The notes under the pieces were generated by a model. The model was not told where the DNA came from, ran no database searches, and saw nothing but the letters and a program-made list of their open reading frames with translations. The position numbers and the translations under genes were made by a program. A DNA stretch of 64,000 nt from Flavobacterium sp. ACN2 (GTDB lineage: Bacteria; Bacteroidota; Bacteroidia; Flavobacteriales; Flavobacteriaceae): contig NZ_MRCM01000002.1 in the NCBI RefSeq assembly GCF_002303885.1, positions 248,001 through 312,000 of the forward strand, in the 5' to 3' direction. Within the stretch, counting starts at the first letter, position 1; every line of letters begins with the position of its first letter. Shown here piece after piece: positions 37,124 to 45,660 of the stretch.

Positions 37124-37195
37124 TAGCCCCGATTGAAGTGGAAATCCTTTTGATTTTTTTCTTTAAAAAAGCAAAAGATTGCAACGAAAAGCGGG
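37124..37195 (-). repeat. Structured CCCGCT...CGGGGCTAA element, copy 2
   Basis: On the minus strand the blocks CCCGCTTTTCG, ATCTTTT, AAAGAAA, AAAAGGAT and CGGGGCTAA are in the same order as in copy 1 at 16849-16916. Outer and inner stems are conserved while the loops differ. It lies between the SAM-I riboswitch and metH part 1. Confidence 0.6.
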
Positions 37196-37304
37196 AACTG
37201 TTGACTGCAAAAATGCGCCAATGATTCGCTCCTGATACAGAATCTGTTTCAGTAAATATTATATGTTATCGAGAAAAGTTTTGAGAAATACGAGTATGTA
37301 TTTG

Positions 37305-37418
37305 TGTTATCTATCTTTAATACTGGAAAATGTCGTATAAAGTAGAATTTAGCACCTTCTTTATGATAAAGGGTTGCTAAGGTTTCATCGGGTCTATCCC
37401 TCCGCCTTTCGTGATAAC
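37305..37418 (-). ncRNA. SAM-I (S-box) riboswitch upstream of the metH operon
   Basis: The minus strand carries the S-box core: the P1 strand GTTATCACGAAAGG, then GAGGGATAGACCCGATGAAA, CCTTAGCAACC, the P3 arm GGTGCTAAATTC, and the closing AAAGATAGATAAC. The order and conserved bases match the SAM-I aptamer. No clear terminator follows it closely. The leader to metH part 1 is 340 nt and holds repeats, so the expression platform is unclear; SAM binding should reduce metH-metF expression. Confidence 0.93.
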
Positions 37419-37480
37419 TGACAATAATTTTAAGAACAGTGCAAAGGTATGAAATAGGCTTTCTATTTGCAAATGTTTTT

Positions 37481-37524
37481 TTTCTAAGGTTCTGAGGGAC
37501 TTAGATGCTAAGGTTCTAAGGTTT
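37481..37524. repeat. Short-period intergenic repeat (CTAAGGTT type)
   Basis: TCTAAGGTTCTGAGGGACTT and GCTAAGGTTCTAAGG-like words lie upstream of the SAM-I riboswitch on the minus strand. A complementary run follows at 37738-37770. Confidence 0.5.
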
Positions 37525-37591
37525 TATCTTTTACGTGATTTAGCTTCGGAGGAGTATAATACTTATAGAAAAACAACATTTACAACACAAA

Positions 37592-37632
37592 AGCTCCAGC
37601 GAAGCGACATAATATTTCGCTCCGCTGGAGCT
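37592..37632. repeat. Hairpin repeat (AGCTCCAGCGAAGCGA)
   Basis: The arms AGCTCCAGCGAAGCGA and TCGCTCCGCTGGAGCT pair with one mismatch. The flanks to 37540 and 37690 also show weak complementarity (TTTCTATAAATATG versus the opposite flank), suggesting one compound palindromic element. Confidence 0.7.
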
Positions 37633-37690
37633 CTTACATAAACGTAATTATTTCTTTTCTATAAATATGTCATCCCTCTGGGATTAATTA

Positions 37691-37723
37691 AAAAAGCCCA
37701 AACTTTAAAAGTTTGGGCTTTAA
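37691..37723 (-). terminator. Terminator of the sulfate-assimilation operon
   Basis: The stem AAAGCCCAAACTT/AAGTTTGGGCTTT with U-runs lies 53 bp past the last gene of the operon. Confidence 0.85.
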
Positions 37724-37775
37724 GATATTTAAAAAACCTTAGCGCCTTAGTCCCTTAGAACCTTAGCTCCTTCGA

Positions 37776-38828
37776 TTAAACAATCGCCTTAACAACCGCT
37801 TTTGGAGCTTCTTTACGAGTTCCGTCGAAACCGTCTACACCAGAAACCGTTGTATATTTCAATACGTATTTTTTACCTGGATTGATGATTCCGTATGCAG
37901 CCTGGCACATTAAAGTTGCTTCGTGGAAACCACAAAGGATCAACTTTAATTTTCCTGGGTATGTATTTACGTCTCCAATAGCAAAGATTCCCGGAATGTT
38001 TGTTTGGTAATCTAATGCATTGTTTACTTTAATTGCATTTTTTTCGATTTCTAATCCCCAGTCTCCAATTGGACCTAATTTTGGTGTTAATCCAAAAAGT
38101 GGGATGAAATAGTCACATTCGATTTTACGGTGTGCTCCGTTTTCTTCAATATCTAGTGACTCAACGTGTTCAGCACCATTGATTCCGATAACTTCTGCTG
38201 GAGTTACTAATTTGATTTTTCCAGCTGATTTTAATTCCTGTACTTTTTCTACAGAATCTAAAGCTCCTCTGAATTCGTTTCTTCTGTGAATCAAAGTTAC
38301 TTCTGAAGCTACATTTGCTAAGAAGATACTCCAGTCTAATGCTGAATCTCCTCCTCCTGCAATTACAACTCTTTTATCTCTGAATTTCTCAGGATTTTTG
38401 ATGAAGTATTTTACTCCTTTATCTTCATAAAACTCGATATCTTCGATAAGTGGTTTACGAGGCTCGAAACTTCCTAAACCTCCAGCGATTGCGATAACTG
38501 GTGCGTGGAATTTAGTTCCTTTGTTTGATGTTACAATGAAAGTTCCGTCTTCTTGCTTTTCAACTGTTTCAGCACGCTCTCCTAAAGTAAATCCTGGCTC
38601 AAATTGTTTGATTTGCTCCATTAATCCGTCAACTAAATCTCCGGCTAATACTTCTGGGAATCCAGGAATATCATAAATTGGTTTTTTTGGATATAACTCT
38701 GATAGCTGTCCTCCTGGTTGTGGAAGAGCATCTAAAATGTGGCATTTTAATTTTAACAATCCTGCCTCGAATACGGCAAATAAACCTGTTGGGCCTGCTC
38801 CAATTATAAGTATATCTGTTTTAATCAT
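37776..38828 (-). CDS. Ferredoxin--NADP+ reductase, thioredoxin-reductase-like (FNR type 2)
   Basis: This 350-aa FAD/NAD(P)-binding oxidoreductase shows FAD motif GAGPTGL (about 11-17), NADPH motif GGGDSALDW, and the C-terminal GDVNTYPGKLKLI. There is no redox CxxC, which separates it from thioredoxin reductase and fits FNR2. It would supply electrons through ferredoxin to the sulfite reductase in the same operon. An upstream ATG (38891) would add 21 residues, but ATG at 38828 starts the conserved MIKTDILIIGAG and is preferred. Confidence 0.87.
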   Translation of the reverse strand: MIKTDILIIGAGPTGLFAVFEAGLLKLKCHILDALPQPGGQLSELYPKKPIYDIPGFPEVLAGDLVDGLMEQIKQFEPGFTLGERAETVEKQEDGTFIVTSNKGTKFHAPVIAIAGGLGSFEPRKPLIEDIEFYEDKGVKYFIKNPEKFRDKRVVIAGGGDSALDWSIFLANVASEVTLIHRRNEFRGALDSVEKVQELKSAGKIKLVTPAEVIGINGAEHVESLDIEENGAHRKIECDYFIPLFGLTPKLGPIGDWGLEIEKNAIKVNNALDYQTNIPGIFAIGDVNTYPGKLKLILCGFHEATLMCQAAYGIINPGKKYVLKYTTVSGVDGFDGTRKEAPKAVVKAIV

Positions 38829-38925
38829 TATGTTGTTGTTTATAATCATTCTTAATAACGCAAAGAAACGAATAAATCCTTGTACTTTCAATGATTTTTA
38901 TCATTAATTTCTTTCCGAAACTTTT

Positions 38926-39507
38926 TTACTCTTTATTTTTCAATGAATCGGTTATCTCATTCATTCGTTTAACCTTTTCTTCAAAATTGCCTTTTAAGGT
39001 TTTTCGATATTCGTTCAGATTCTCAACCATTTGGTTGATATCCTGAGGAATTACTTCTTCAAAAAACTCCCGAAGCCTTTTGGCTGTTGTTGGTGATTTT
39101 CCGTTGGTTGAAATGGCAATTTTTACATTTCCTTTTGTTACGATTCCGCCCAAATAATAATCACATAAATCTGGTGTATCGGCTATATTGCAAATCAAAT
39201 AACGTTTTCTCGCTAAATCGTAAACCTTTTTATTTACTTTCAAATCGTCTGTACAGGCAATTACCATGTGACGTTTTTTGAGCATTTTCTTTTTAAACTT
39301 CGATTCTGTTAATTTAATCGAAGGATGTTTTTCGGCCAGAACTTTTATTTCTAAATGAAATTCTTTTGCCACTACCTCAACATTTGCGTTCGGACTTGAT
39401 TTTAGCAAGAAAGAAAGCTTTTCCAGACCTACATTTCCTCCACCTACAATTAGTACATTTAAATTGTGAAGCTTTAGAAATATTGGATATAATTCGTTTT
39501 GTTCCAT
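38926..39507 (-). CDS. Precorrin-2 dehydrogenase / siroheme synthase N-terminal type
   Basis: This 193-aa protein resembles the CysG N-terminal half or Met8: an NAD site in VGGGNVGLEKLSFLL, the active Asp region IACTDDLKVNKKVYDLA, NIADTPDLCDYYLGG and the STNGKSPTTAKRLREF helix. It oxidises precorrin-2 and may insert iron to give siroheme, the cofactor of the sulfite reductase in the same operon. Its partner CobA is a separate gene 73 bp upstream, so the CysG function is split over two proteins. Confidence 0.9.
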   Translation of the reverse strand: MEQNELYPIFLKLHNLNVLIVGGGNVGLEKLSFLLKSSPNANVEVVAKEFHLEIKVLAEKHPSIKLTESKFKKKMLKKRHMVIACTDDLKVNKKVYDLARKRYLICNIADTPDLCDYYLGGIVTKGNVKIAISTNGKSPTTAKRLREFFEEVIPQDINQMVENLNEYRKTLKGNFEEKVKRMNEITDSLKNKE

Positions 39508-39580
39508 TTTAATTTAATTTCATCTAAACAAAATTAGATGATTTACCAACGAATTGTTCCTAACGGAACATATAATTATT

Positions 39581-40354
39581 TTAATGAATGGTTTCTTTTG
39601 ATAGAAATTCTTCGTAAAATCCTTTTAGTTTATTGCTTTCGCGGACAACCTCGCCTAAAACAATAATGGCTGGTGAACCTAATTCTTTTTCTTTTACAAC
39701 TTCTAAAATTGAATCTACTGTTCCTACACCCACTTTTTCTTCTGTTGTTGTTCCGTTTTGGATGATCGCAACGGGTAAATTTCCTTTATCTTCTTTTTGA
39801 AACAAATCGATGATTTGAGGCAATTTGTGCATTCCCATCAAGATTACAACCGTTGCAGATGATTGCGCAGCCAAAGCTACATCTGACGATAATTTTCTAT
39901 CAGATGTTGTTCCTGTAATAGCCCAAAAGCTTTCTGAAACGCCTCTTTTTGTTATTGAAATTCCCTGACTTGCAGGAACGGCAACTACTGATGAAATTCC
40001 TGGAACTACGATAGTTTCTATTCCAAAGCTTTCTGCAAAATCAATTTCTTCACCACCTCTTCCAAAAATAAATGGATCACCGCCTTTTAATCGAACTACG
40101 TTTCCGTAAGTCAAAGCATTGTCAACAATTAGCTGATTGATTTGATCCTGTGTGTAAGCATGATTTCCGATTCTTTTTCCAACAAAAATTCGAATTGCAT
40201 TTTTAGGTGCGTAATCCAGAATTTCTTCGTTGGCCAAAGCGTCGTATAAAACCACATTTGCTTCAGCCAATGCCTTTACAGCTTTTAGCGTAAGTAAATC
40301 AGGATCGCCCGGACCTGCACCGACTAAAGTTATTTTGGGTTTTATATTATGCAT
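39581..40354 (-). CDS. cobA: Uroporphyrinogen-III C-methyltransferase
   Basis: The enzyme transfers two methyl groups from SAM to uroporphyrinogen III to make precorrin-2 for siroheme. The 257-aa protein has the signature VGAGPGDPDLLTLKAVKAL at the N-terminus, LKGGDPFIFGRGGEE, VPGISSVVAVPASQGI and ILMGMHK. Its start overlaps the end of the sulfite reductase gene by eight bases (ATGCATAA), which suggests coupled translation. Siroheme for sulfite reduction is the evident purpose. Confidence 0.94.
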   Translation of the reverse strand: MHNIKPKITLVGAGPGDPDLLTLKAVKALAEANVVLYDALANEEILDYAPKNAIRIFVGKRIGNHAYTQDQINQLIVDNALTYGNVVRLKGGDPFIFGRGGEEIDFAESFGIETIVVPGISSVVAVPASQGISITKRGVSESFWAITGTTSDRKLSSDVALAAQSSATVVILMGMHKLPQIIDLFQKEDKGNLPVAIIQNGTTTEEKVGVGTVDSILEVVKEKELGSPAIIVLGEVVRESNKLKGFYEEFLSKETIH

Positions 40355-42437
40355 TTGCTAATTCCTGTGCTCTGAAAGTTTCGATTTTGTCAAAGAAAAC
40401 TGTTGCTTGTGCAATGTAATCTTTAGCGAAAGCTTCAGATGGTTCATTTTTATTGATTTGGTAAACCAAGTCTTTAAAAGTTGAGTTTAATTCGATTTTA
40501 TTATTTTCAACAAAAACAGTATCAAACAAATCTACAATTCCTGCATGATGATTTGTTTTTTGGTTTTCTGACAATAACAACGCTTTTGCTCCATTTACAA
40601 ATCCTGCGTAAGCATGATAAATTGCATCTGACCATTTTTTCTCGTCGAAAGATTCTTGAGCCAAGATCAATTTCTCTTTAGCTTCAAACAATAATGTCGC
40701 TACTAAATCGATCACTACTCCGGCACATTCTCCAACTCCAACTGCTTTTACGTAATTGTCTGCATTACCCCAATCCACAAAATCGGCTTCTGTTAAATTG
40801 GTAACATCAGCGTAAGGTTTTAAGATTTCGTAGAAATATTTTTCTCCTTTTGTATCATAATAATCTAGGAATTTTTGTCCGCTTCCGTTAGCATCAAAAT
40901 CATTTAAAATGGTACGCAACGCATCAGGACCTCTACGACTAGGCACTTTAATTACTTTATCAGCAAAACGTCCAGCGCCATTTCCTAATCTTCCTCCACC
41001 TAATAAAACTTGTAAAGCCGGAGCCACTAGTTTTCCTGAGTTGATAGACATTCCCTGAAATCCAATTGCAGACATATTGTGCTGTCCGCAGGCATTCATA
41101 CAACCAGAAATTTTAATTTCGATTTCGCGGTTGTTTAAATACTGAGGATATTCTGCCGTTAAAACTCTTTCTAATTCTTCTGCAATACCGGTACTACTTG
41201 CAATCCCCAAGTTGCAAGTATCAGTACCCGGACATGCCGTAATATCTCCAACTGAATTATATCCTAATTGAACAAAGTCAAGTTTGGCTAATTCTTGATA
41301 AAAGAATGGTAAATTCTCTTCTTTTATGTGACGTATTACAATATTTTGACGCAATGAAAAACGTAATTCATTTGCTCCGTAATTCTTAATTAAATTGGCT
41401 AATAATCTCGCTTTATCGGTATAAAAATCTCCTAATAAAATTTTGATTCCAATTGCATAATAACCGTCTTGTTTCTGTTTGATTACATTCGAATTTTTCC
41501 AAGCTTCATATGCTTTAGTATCTTCGATTGTAACTTGCGGAACTTCTAATAACGGTTCTGGAATTGGGCCATCAAAAGCGGTTGTATCAATTTCGTATGT
41601 TTCAAAAGCGATGGCTTTTTTCTCTTTTTCAACCAAATCAAGGAAAACATCTCTTCCCATTTCTTTGATTAAGAATTTCATACGCGCTTTCATTCTTTTT
41701 GCACGTTCACCATATCTGTCGAAAATACGAATGATTCCTTCTGCTGTTGGAATAATTTCGTTTACCGGAACGAATTCTGAAAGCAATTCCGCATGTGCTG
41801 GCTGAGATCCTAAACCTCCTCCAAACATGATTTTGAAACCTTTTTGTCCGTCTTTAATTTTCGGGATAAATCCTAAATCGTGTAAATAACTCAAAGCGGT
41901 ATCTTCGTCTGAAGAAGAGAACGAAATTTTGAATTTACGTCCCATTTCCTGACAGATTGGGTTTCTTAACAAATATTGAAAAAGTCCGTGTGCATAAGGC
42001 GAAACATCAAATGGTTCGTTTACGTCTACACCCGCTAATTCGCTTCCTGTAATATTTCTTACTGTATTTCCACAAGCTTCACGAAGCGTAATATCGTCTT
42101 TAGCCAAATCTGCCCAAAGTTCTGGTGTTCTGTCTAAACTCACGTAGTGAATCTGAATATCCTGACGCGTTGTAATGTGCAAACGCCCTGTAGAATATTC
42201 ATCAGAAACTTGTGTGATACGCACTAATTGCTCGCTGGTCACTTTACCATAAGGCAATTTGATACGAATCATCTGAACGCCTTCCTGACGTTGCCCGTAG
42301 ATTCCACGCGCTAAACGAAGACTACGAAAACGCTCATCATCAATTTTTCCTCCACGGAATAAATGAATCTTTTTTTCTAATTCGATAATCTCCTTCTGAA
42401 CTACCGGATTTTCTATTTCTGTTCTAAAACTTTCCAT
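40347..42437 (-). CDS. Sulfite/nitrite reductase-like hemoprotein fused to a C-terminal HEPN domain
   Basis: The 696-aa protein has two ferredoxin-like/siroheme repeats. The 4Fe-4S/siroheme cysteines are Cys402 and Cys408 (CPGTDTC) and Cys446 and Cys450 (CMNAC). FDVSPYAHGLFQYLLRNP and RLHITTRQDIQIH are typical of the family. The context (cysH, cysD, cysN, siroheme genes) shows that it reduces sulfite to sulfide with ferredoxin. After about residue 565 the reductase ends and a helical region follows (ECAGVVIDLVATLLFEAKEK, WSDAIYHAYAGFVNGAKALL, NHHAGIVDLF), which matches HEPN domains. This tail is unusual for a sulfite reductase and may help oligomerisation or substrate binding. Confidence 0.9.
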   Translation of the reverse strand: MESFRTEIENPVVQKEIIELEKKIHLFRGGKIDDERFRSLRLARGIYGQRQEGVQMIRIKLPYGKVTSEQLVRITQVSDEYSTGRLHITTRQDIQIHYVSLDRTPELWADLAKDDITLREACGNTVRNITGSELAGVDVNEPFDVSPYAHGLFQYLLRNPICQEMGRKFKISFSSSDEDTALSYLHDLGFIPKIKDGQKGFKIMFGGGLGSQPAHAELLSEFVPVNEIIPTAEGIIRIFDRYGERAKRMKARMKFLIKEMGRDVFLDLVEKEKKAIAFETYEIDTTAFDGPIPEPLLEVPQVTIEDTKAYEAWKNSNVIKQKQDGYYAIGIKILLGDFYTDKARLLANLIKNYGANELRFSLRQNIVIRHIKEENLPFFYQELAKLDFVQLGYNSVGDITACPGTDTCNLGIASSTGIAEELERVLTAEYPQYLNNREIEIKISGCMNACGQHNMSAIGFQGMSINSGKLVAPALQVLLGGGRLGNGAGRFADKVIKVPSRRGPDALRTILNDFDANGSGQKFLDYYDTKGEKYFYEILKPYADVTNLTEADFVDWGNADNYVKAVGVGECAGVVIDLVATLLFEAKEKLILAQESFDEKKWSDAIYHAYAGFVNGAKALLLSENQKTNHHAGIVDLFDTVFVENNKIELNSTFKDLVYQINKNEPSEAFAKDYIAQATVFFDKIETFRAQELANA

Positions 42438-42443
42438 TTCTCT

Positions 42444-42521
42444 TTAGTTGTTGGTTGTCAGTTGTTGGTTGTTGGTTTGCTGGCAGAATCACTATCAACC
42501 AAAAACCATCAACTATCAACT
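42444..42521. repeat. Inverted TTGGTTG / CAACCAA short-period repeats
   Basis: TTAGTTGTTGGTTGTCAGTT at 42444 and following faces ATCAACCAAAAACCATCAAC near 42493-42521. It forms a weak hairpin between cysN and the reductase gene and is the same family as 32449-32600. Confidence 0.6.
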
Positions 42522-43764
42522 AGCGAATGAATCCTACTCCTGCTGTTGTGTTTGTTGCTGTATCAATTAAGATAAAAGCTCCGTTTGATTTGTTTTCGTT
42601 GTATGAATCAAAATATAACGGTTTGCTTAATTTGATCGTTACTTCTCCAATTTCGTTGATTGCTAATTGTGAAGCTTCTGTCGTTCCTGAGTAATCTGTA
42701 GCAATTGTATTTTTGATGCTTTCTACTTTTGCTAAAACTCTGTTTGTATTATGTTGTACCAAATATTTAGTTCCCGGAACCAGTTTTTTACTATCCATCC
42801 AGCAAACTGTTGTGGTAATATCTTTTTCAATTTTTGGAAGTTCTGATGATTTTACAATCATGTCACCTCTTGTTACATTGATATCATTTTCTAATTCGAT
42901 TGTGATTGAAGAACCTGCAACGGCTTCATCAAATGTTTTATCGAAAAAGTGAATTTTAGATACTTTTGATTCTGTTAAAGAAGGAAGAACCGTTACCGCA
43001 TCTCCAACTTTGATTGAGTTTCCGTATAATTTTCCGGCGTAACCTCTAAAATCGTGATATTCTTCTGTTTTAGGACGAATCACAGTCTGAACTGGGAAAC
43101 GTGCTTTTCCTGCTTCAAAAACATCAGAAGCATGTAATCCTTCTAAATGTTCTAAAACTGTTTGTCCGTCATACCAAGGCATATTTTCTGATTTATCAAC
43201 CACGTTTCCGCCGTTGATTGCACTTAACGGAATGTAACTTACGTTTTGTTCTTTAAAAGTACTTTTTGCATTTAATGCCTGAAAATCGGCTTTGATCTTA
43301 TTGAAAACTTCTTCCGAATAATCAACTAAATCCATTTTGTTAATCGCAACAATTACTTCTTTTACTCTCAATAAATTATTGATAAAAAAGTGACGGTAAG
43401 TCTGCTCGATAACTCCTTTTCTAGCATCAATCAAAATGATCGAAACCTGAGAAGTTGAAGCTCCTGTAACCATGTTTCTAGTATATTCTACGTGCCCAGG
43501 AGTATCGGCAATAATGTAACTTTTCTTTGCAGTCGAAAAATAAATATGCGCAACATCAATTGTAATTCCTTGCTCTCTTTCTGCAACTAAACCATCAGTT
43601 GCCAAAGAAAAATCAAGATAATCGTATCCTTTTTGTTTACTGCTTTTTTCGATTGCTTCTATTTTATCAGTCGTCAATGATTTTGTATCGTACAATAATC
43701 TCCCGATCAAAGTACTTTTTCCGTCATCTACACTTCCTGCTGTTGCTATTTTTAAAACGTCCAT
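42520..43764 (-). CDS. cysN: Sulfate adenylyltransferase subunit 1 (GTPase)
   Basis: The regulatory GTPase subunit of ATP sulfurylase couples GTP hydrolysis to APS synthesis. G1 is GSVDDGKST (10-18), G3 is DTPGH and G4 is NKMD. EF-Tu-like beta-barrel domains follow and the protein ends FIR. At 414 aa it lacks any fused APS kinase (CysC), consistent with direct APS reduction by the operon's CysH. The partner cysD lies 120 bp upstream. Confidence 0.95.
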   Translation of the reverse strand: MDVLKIATAGSVDDGKSTLIGRLLYDTKSLTTDKIEAIEKSSKQKGYDYLDFSLATDGLVAEREQGITIDVAHIYFSTAKKSYIIADTPGHVEYTRNMVTGASTSQVSIILIDARKGVIEQTYRHFFINNLLRVKEVIVAINKMDLVDYSEEVFNKIKADFQALNAKSTFKEQNVSYIPLSAINGGNVVDKSENMPWYDGQTVLEHLEGLHASDVFEAGKARFPVQTVIRPKTEEYHDFRGYAGKLYGNSIKVGDAVTVLPSLTESKVSKIHFFDKTFDEAVAGSSITIELENDINVTRGDMIVKSSELPKIEKDITTTVCWMDSKKLVPGTKYLVQHNTNRVLAKVESIKNTIATDYSGTTEASQLAINEIGEVTIKLSKPLYFDSYNENKSNGAFILIDTATNTTAGVGFIR

Positions 43765-43773
43765 CTTATATAT

Positions 43774-43803
43774 TGTTTCAGGTTTAAAGTTTCAGGTTTC
43801 ATG
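43774..43803. repeat. Short-period repeat (GTTTCAGG type)
   Basis: TTGTTTCAGGTTTAAAGTTTCAGG-like words occur between cysD and cysN. Related runs are at 44808-44840 and 50113-50148. Confidence 0.5.
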
Positions 43804-43884
43804 TTCTCTCGAAACTTATAAATCTGTGTGTTTTTGTTTTCTTAATCCTAACTTTTAATTTTTAATTCTCAATTTTTAATTGAA

Positions 43885-44784
43885 TTAAAAGTATCCTTGT
43901 TGTTTTCTCTTTTCCATTGCAGCTTCAGAACGTTTATCATCGATTCTGGCACCTCTTTCAGAAATAGTTGATGATCTGATTTCTCCAACTACTTCTTCGA
44001 TTGTTGCTGCGTAAGATTCAACTGCCGCTGTACAACTCATATCTCCAACGGTTCTGAAGCGAACAATTCTTTCTTCGATTTGTTCGTCTTCTTCCTGATA
44101 CACAAAAGGAGAATGCGACCAGATTAAACCGTCTCTCAAAAAAACTTTTCTTTTATGTGAGAAATAGATTGATGGAATTTCGATGTGTTCTTTTTCGATA
44201 TAACTCCAAACATCTAATTCTGTCCAGTTTGAAATTGGGAAAACACGAACGTTTTGTCCATTTTCAATTTTTCCATTCAAAATATCAAACAATTCAGGTC
44301 TTTGATTTTTTTCGTCCCATTGTCCGAAATCATCACGAACCGAGAAAATACGTTCTTTCGCTCTTGCTTTTTCCTCGTCACGACGTGCGCCTCCAATACA
44401 AGCATCAAACTTAAATTCTTCAATTGCATCTAAAAGTGTTGTTGTTTGTAAGCTGTTACGGCTTGAATATTTTCCAGTTTCTTCAACCACTTTTCCTTCA
44501 TCAATAGCATCCTGAACATTACGAACGATTAGCTCTAAACCTAATTCTTCTACCAATTTATCTCTGAAAGCAATTGTTTCAGGGAAATTGTGTCCCGTAT
44601 CAACGTGTAATAGAGGAAACGGAATCTTAGCAGGGAAAAATGCTTTTTGCGCTAAACGCACTAATGTGATAGAATCTTTTCCTCCTGAGAAAAGTAAAAC
44701 CGGTTTGTCAAACTGTGAAATTACTTCTCTGAAAATGTATATCGCTTCACTCTCTAAAGCGTTTGTTTTTAATACTGAACTCAT
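43885..44784 (-). CDS. cysD: Sulfate adenylyltransferase subunit 2
   Basis: The catalytic ATP sulfurylase subunit forms APS from ATP and sulfate. The PP-loop is SGGKDS (33-38). HVDTGHNFPE, IGGARRDEEKARAKERIFS and PISNWTELDVWSYI are typical, and the 299-aa length is normal. It forms a heterodimer with CysN, encoded next. Confidence 0.96.
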   Translation of the reverse strand: MSSVLKTNALESEAIYIFREVISQFDKPVLLFSGGKDSITLVRLAQKAFFPAKIPFPLLHVDTGHNFPETIAFRDKLVEELGLELIVRNVQDAIDEGKVVEETGKYSSRNSLQTTTLLDAIEEFKFDACIGGARRDEEKARAKERIFSVRDDFGQWDEKNQRPELFDILNGKIENGQNVRVFPISNWTELDVWSYIEKEHIEIPSIYFSHKRKVFLRDGLIWSHSPFVYQEEDEQIEERIVRFRTVGDMSCTAAVESYAATIEEVVGEIRSSTISERGARIDDKRSEAAMEKRKQQGYF

Positions 44785-44807
44785 TGTTTTTTTGTTTGAT
44801 ATTTTTT

Positions 44808-44840
44808 AGTTTCAAGTTTTAAGTTTCAGGTTTCAAGTTG
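44808..44840. repeat. Short-period repeat (AGTTTCAAG type)
   Basis: Four AGTTTCA/AGTTTTA words about 7-8 bp apart lie between cysH and cysD. Confidence 0.5.
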
Positions 44841-44924
44841 CCTGATCTAAAAATCTCCACTCTTTATTCTATAATCTATATTCTATTCTCTGCAGAAGTC
44901 TTGCCTCTTGCTTCTTCCTTCTAT

Positions 44925-45635
44925 TTACTCTTTTTTCGCACTGTGAAGTCCACATTCTTTATGGCTTGATTCCCACCACCATCTTCCGGCTCTGATATCT
45001 TCACCTGGGAAAATAGCTCTCGTACAAGGTGCACATCCAATACTTACGAAACCTTGTTTGTGCAATGCATTTTGAGGAACATTGTTTTCGGATAAATACG
45101 TTTCAACTTCTTCTAAAGTCCATTTTAGCAACGGATTGAATTTGATGATTTCGAAGTTTCCGTCATATTCAAACAAACTTAAATCGTGTCTGTTTTCTGA
45201 TTGTTCTGCTCTTAAACCTGTAATCCAAACTGAGTTTCCTGCCAAAGCTTTTCTTAACGGAACCACTTTTCGAATAAAACAGCACTCTTTTCTGTTTTCA
45301 ACCGAATCGTAAAAGCTATTGGGCCCTTTTGTTTTCAGAAGATTTTCTACTGAAGCAGCTTCTGGGAAAAAAACTTCGATTGGTCTTTTGTATTTTTTTA
45401 ATGTTTTATGAAAAACATCGTAAGTTTCCTGAAATAATCTTCCAGTGTCTAAAGTAAATACCGTAATATCTGTATTACTTTTTGCAATAAAATCAGTAAT
45501 TACCTGATCTTCCTGACCGAAAGATGTCGAAAAAATTACTTTTCCTGGAAACTCTTTTGATAAAAAAACTAAGGTTTCGTCAAGCGAAAGAGCTGCAGTT
45601 TTCTCTAATAATTCTTGTACAATAATCGCACTCAT
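44925..45635 (-). CDS. cysH: Adenylyl-sulfate (APS) reductase, CysH family with 4Fe-4S
   Basis: The 236-aa enzyme reduces APS to sulfite. Cys118-Cys119 (KECCFIRK) and Cys201-x2-Cys204 (GCAPC) are the 4Fe-4S ligands that mark assimilatory APS reductase rather than the PAPS-specific enterobacterial type. The catalytic Cys is Cys228 in KECGLH. PP-loop-like TSFGQEDQV sits near residue 37. The absence of a cysC gene in the operon agrees. It lies 25 bp after the TSUP permease gene. Confidence 0.94.
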   Translation of the reverse strand: MSAIIVQELLEKTAALSLDETLVFLSKEFPGKVIFSTSFGQEDQVITDFIAKSNTDITVFTLDTGRLFQETYDVFHKTLKKYKRPIEVFFPEAASVENLLKTKGPNSFYDSVENRKECCFIRKVVPLRKALAGNSVWITGLRAEQSENRHDLSLFEYDGNFEIIKFNPLLKWTLEEVETYLSENNVPQNALHKQGFVSIGCAPCTRAIFPGEDIRAGRWWWESSHKECGLHSAKKE

Positions 45636-45660
45636 AATCTCTCCTTTCTAAAATTATCTT

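Noticed and set aside
38829..38891. N-terminal extension of the ferredoxin-NADP reductase
   Set aside because: The conserved FAD-binding strand starts at ATG 38828, and the added residues are hydrophobic/Asn-rich with no signal function.
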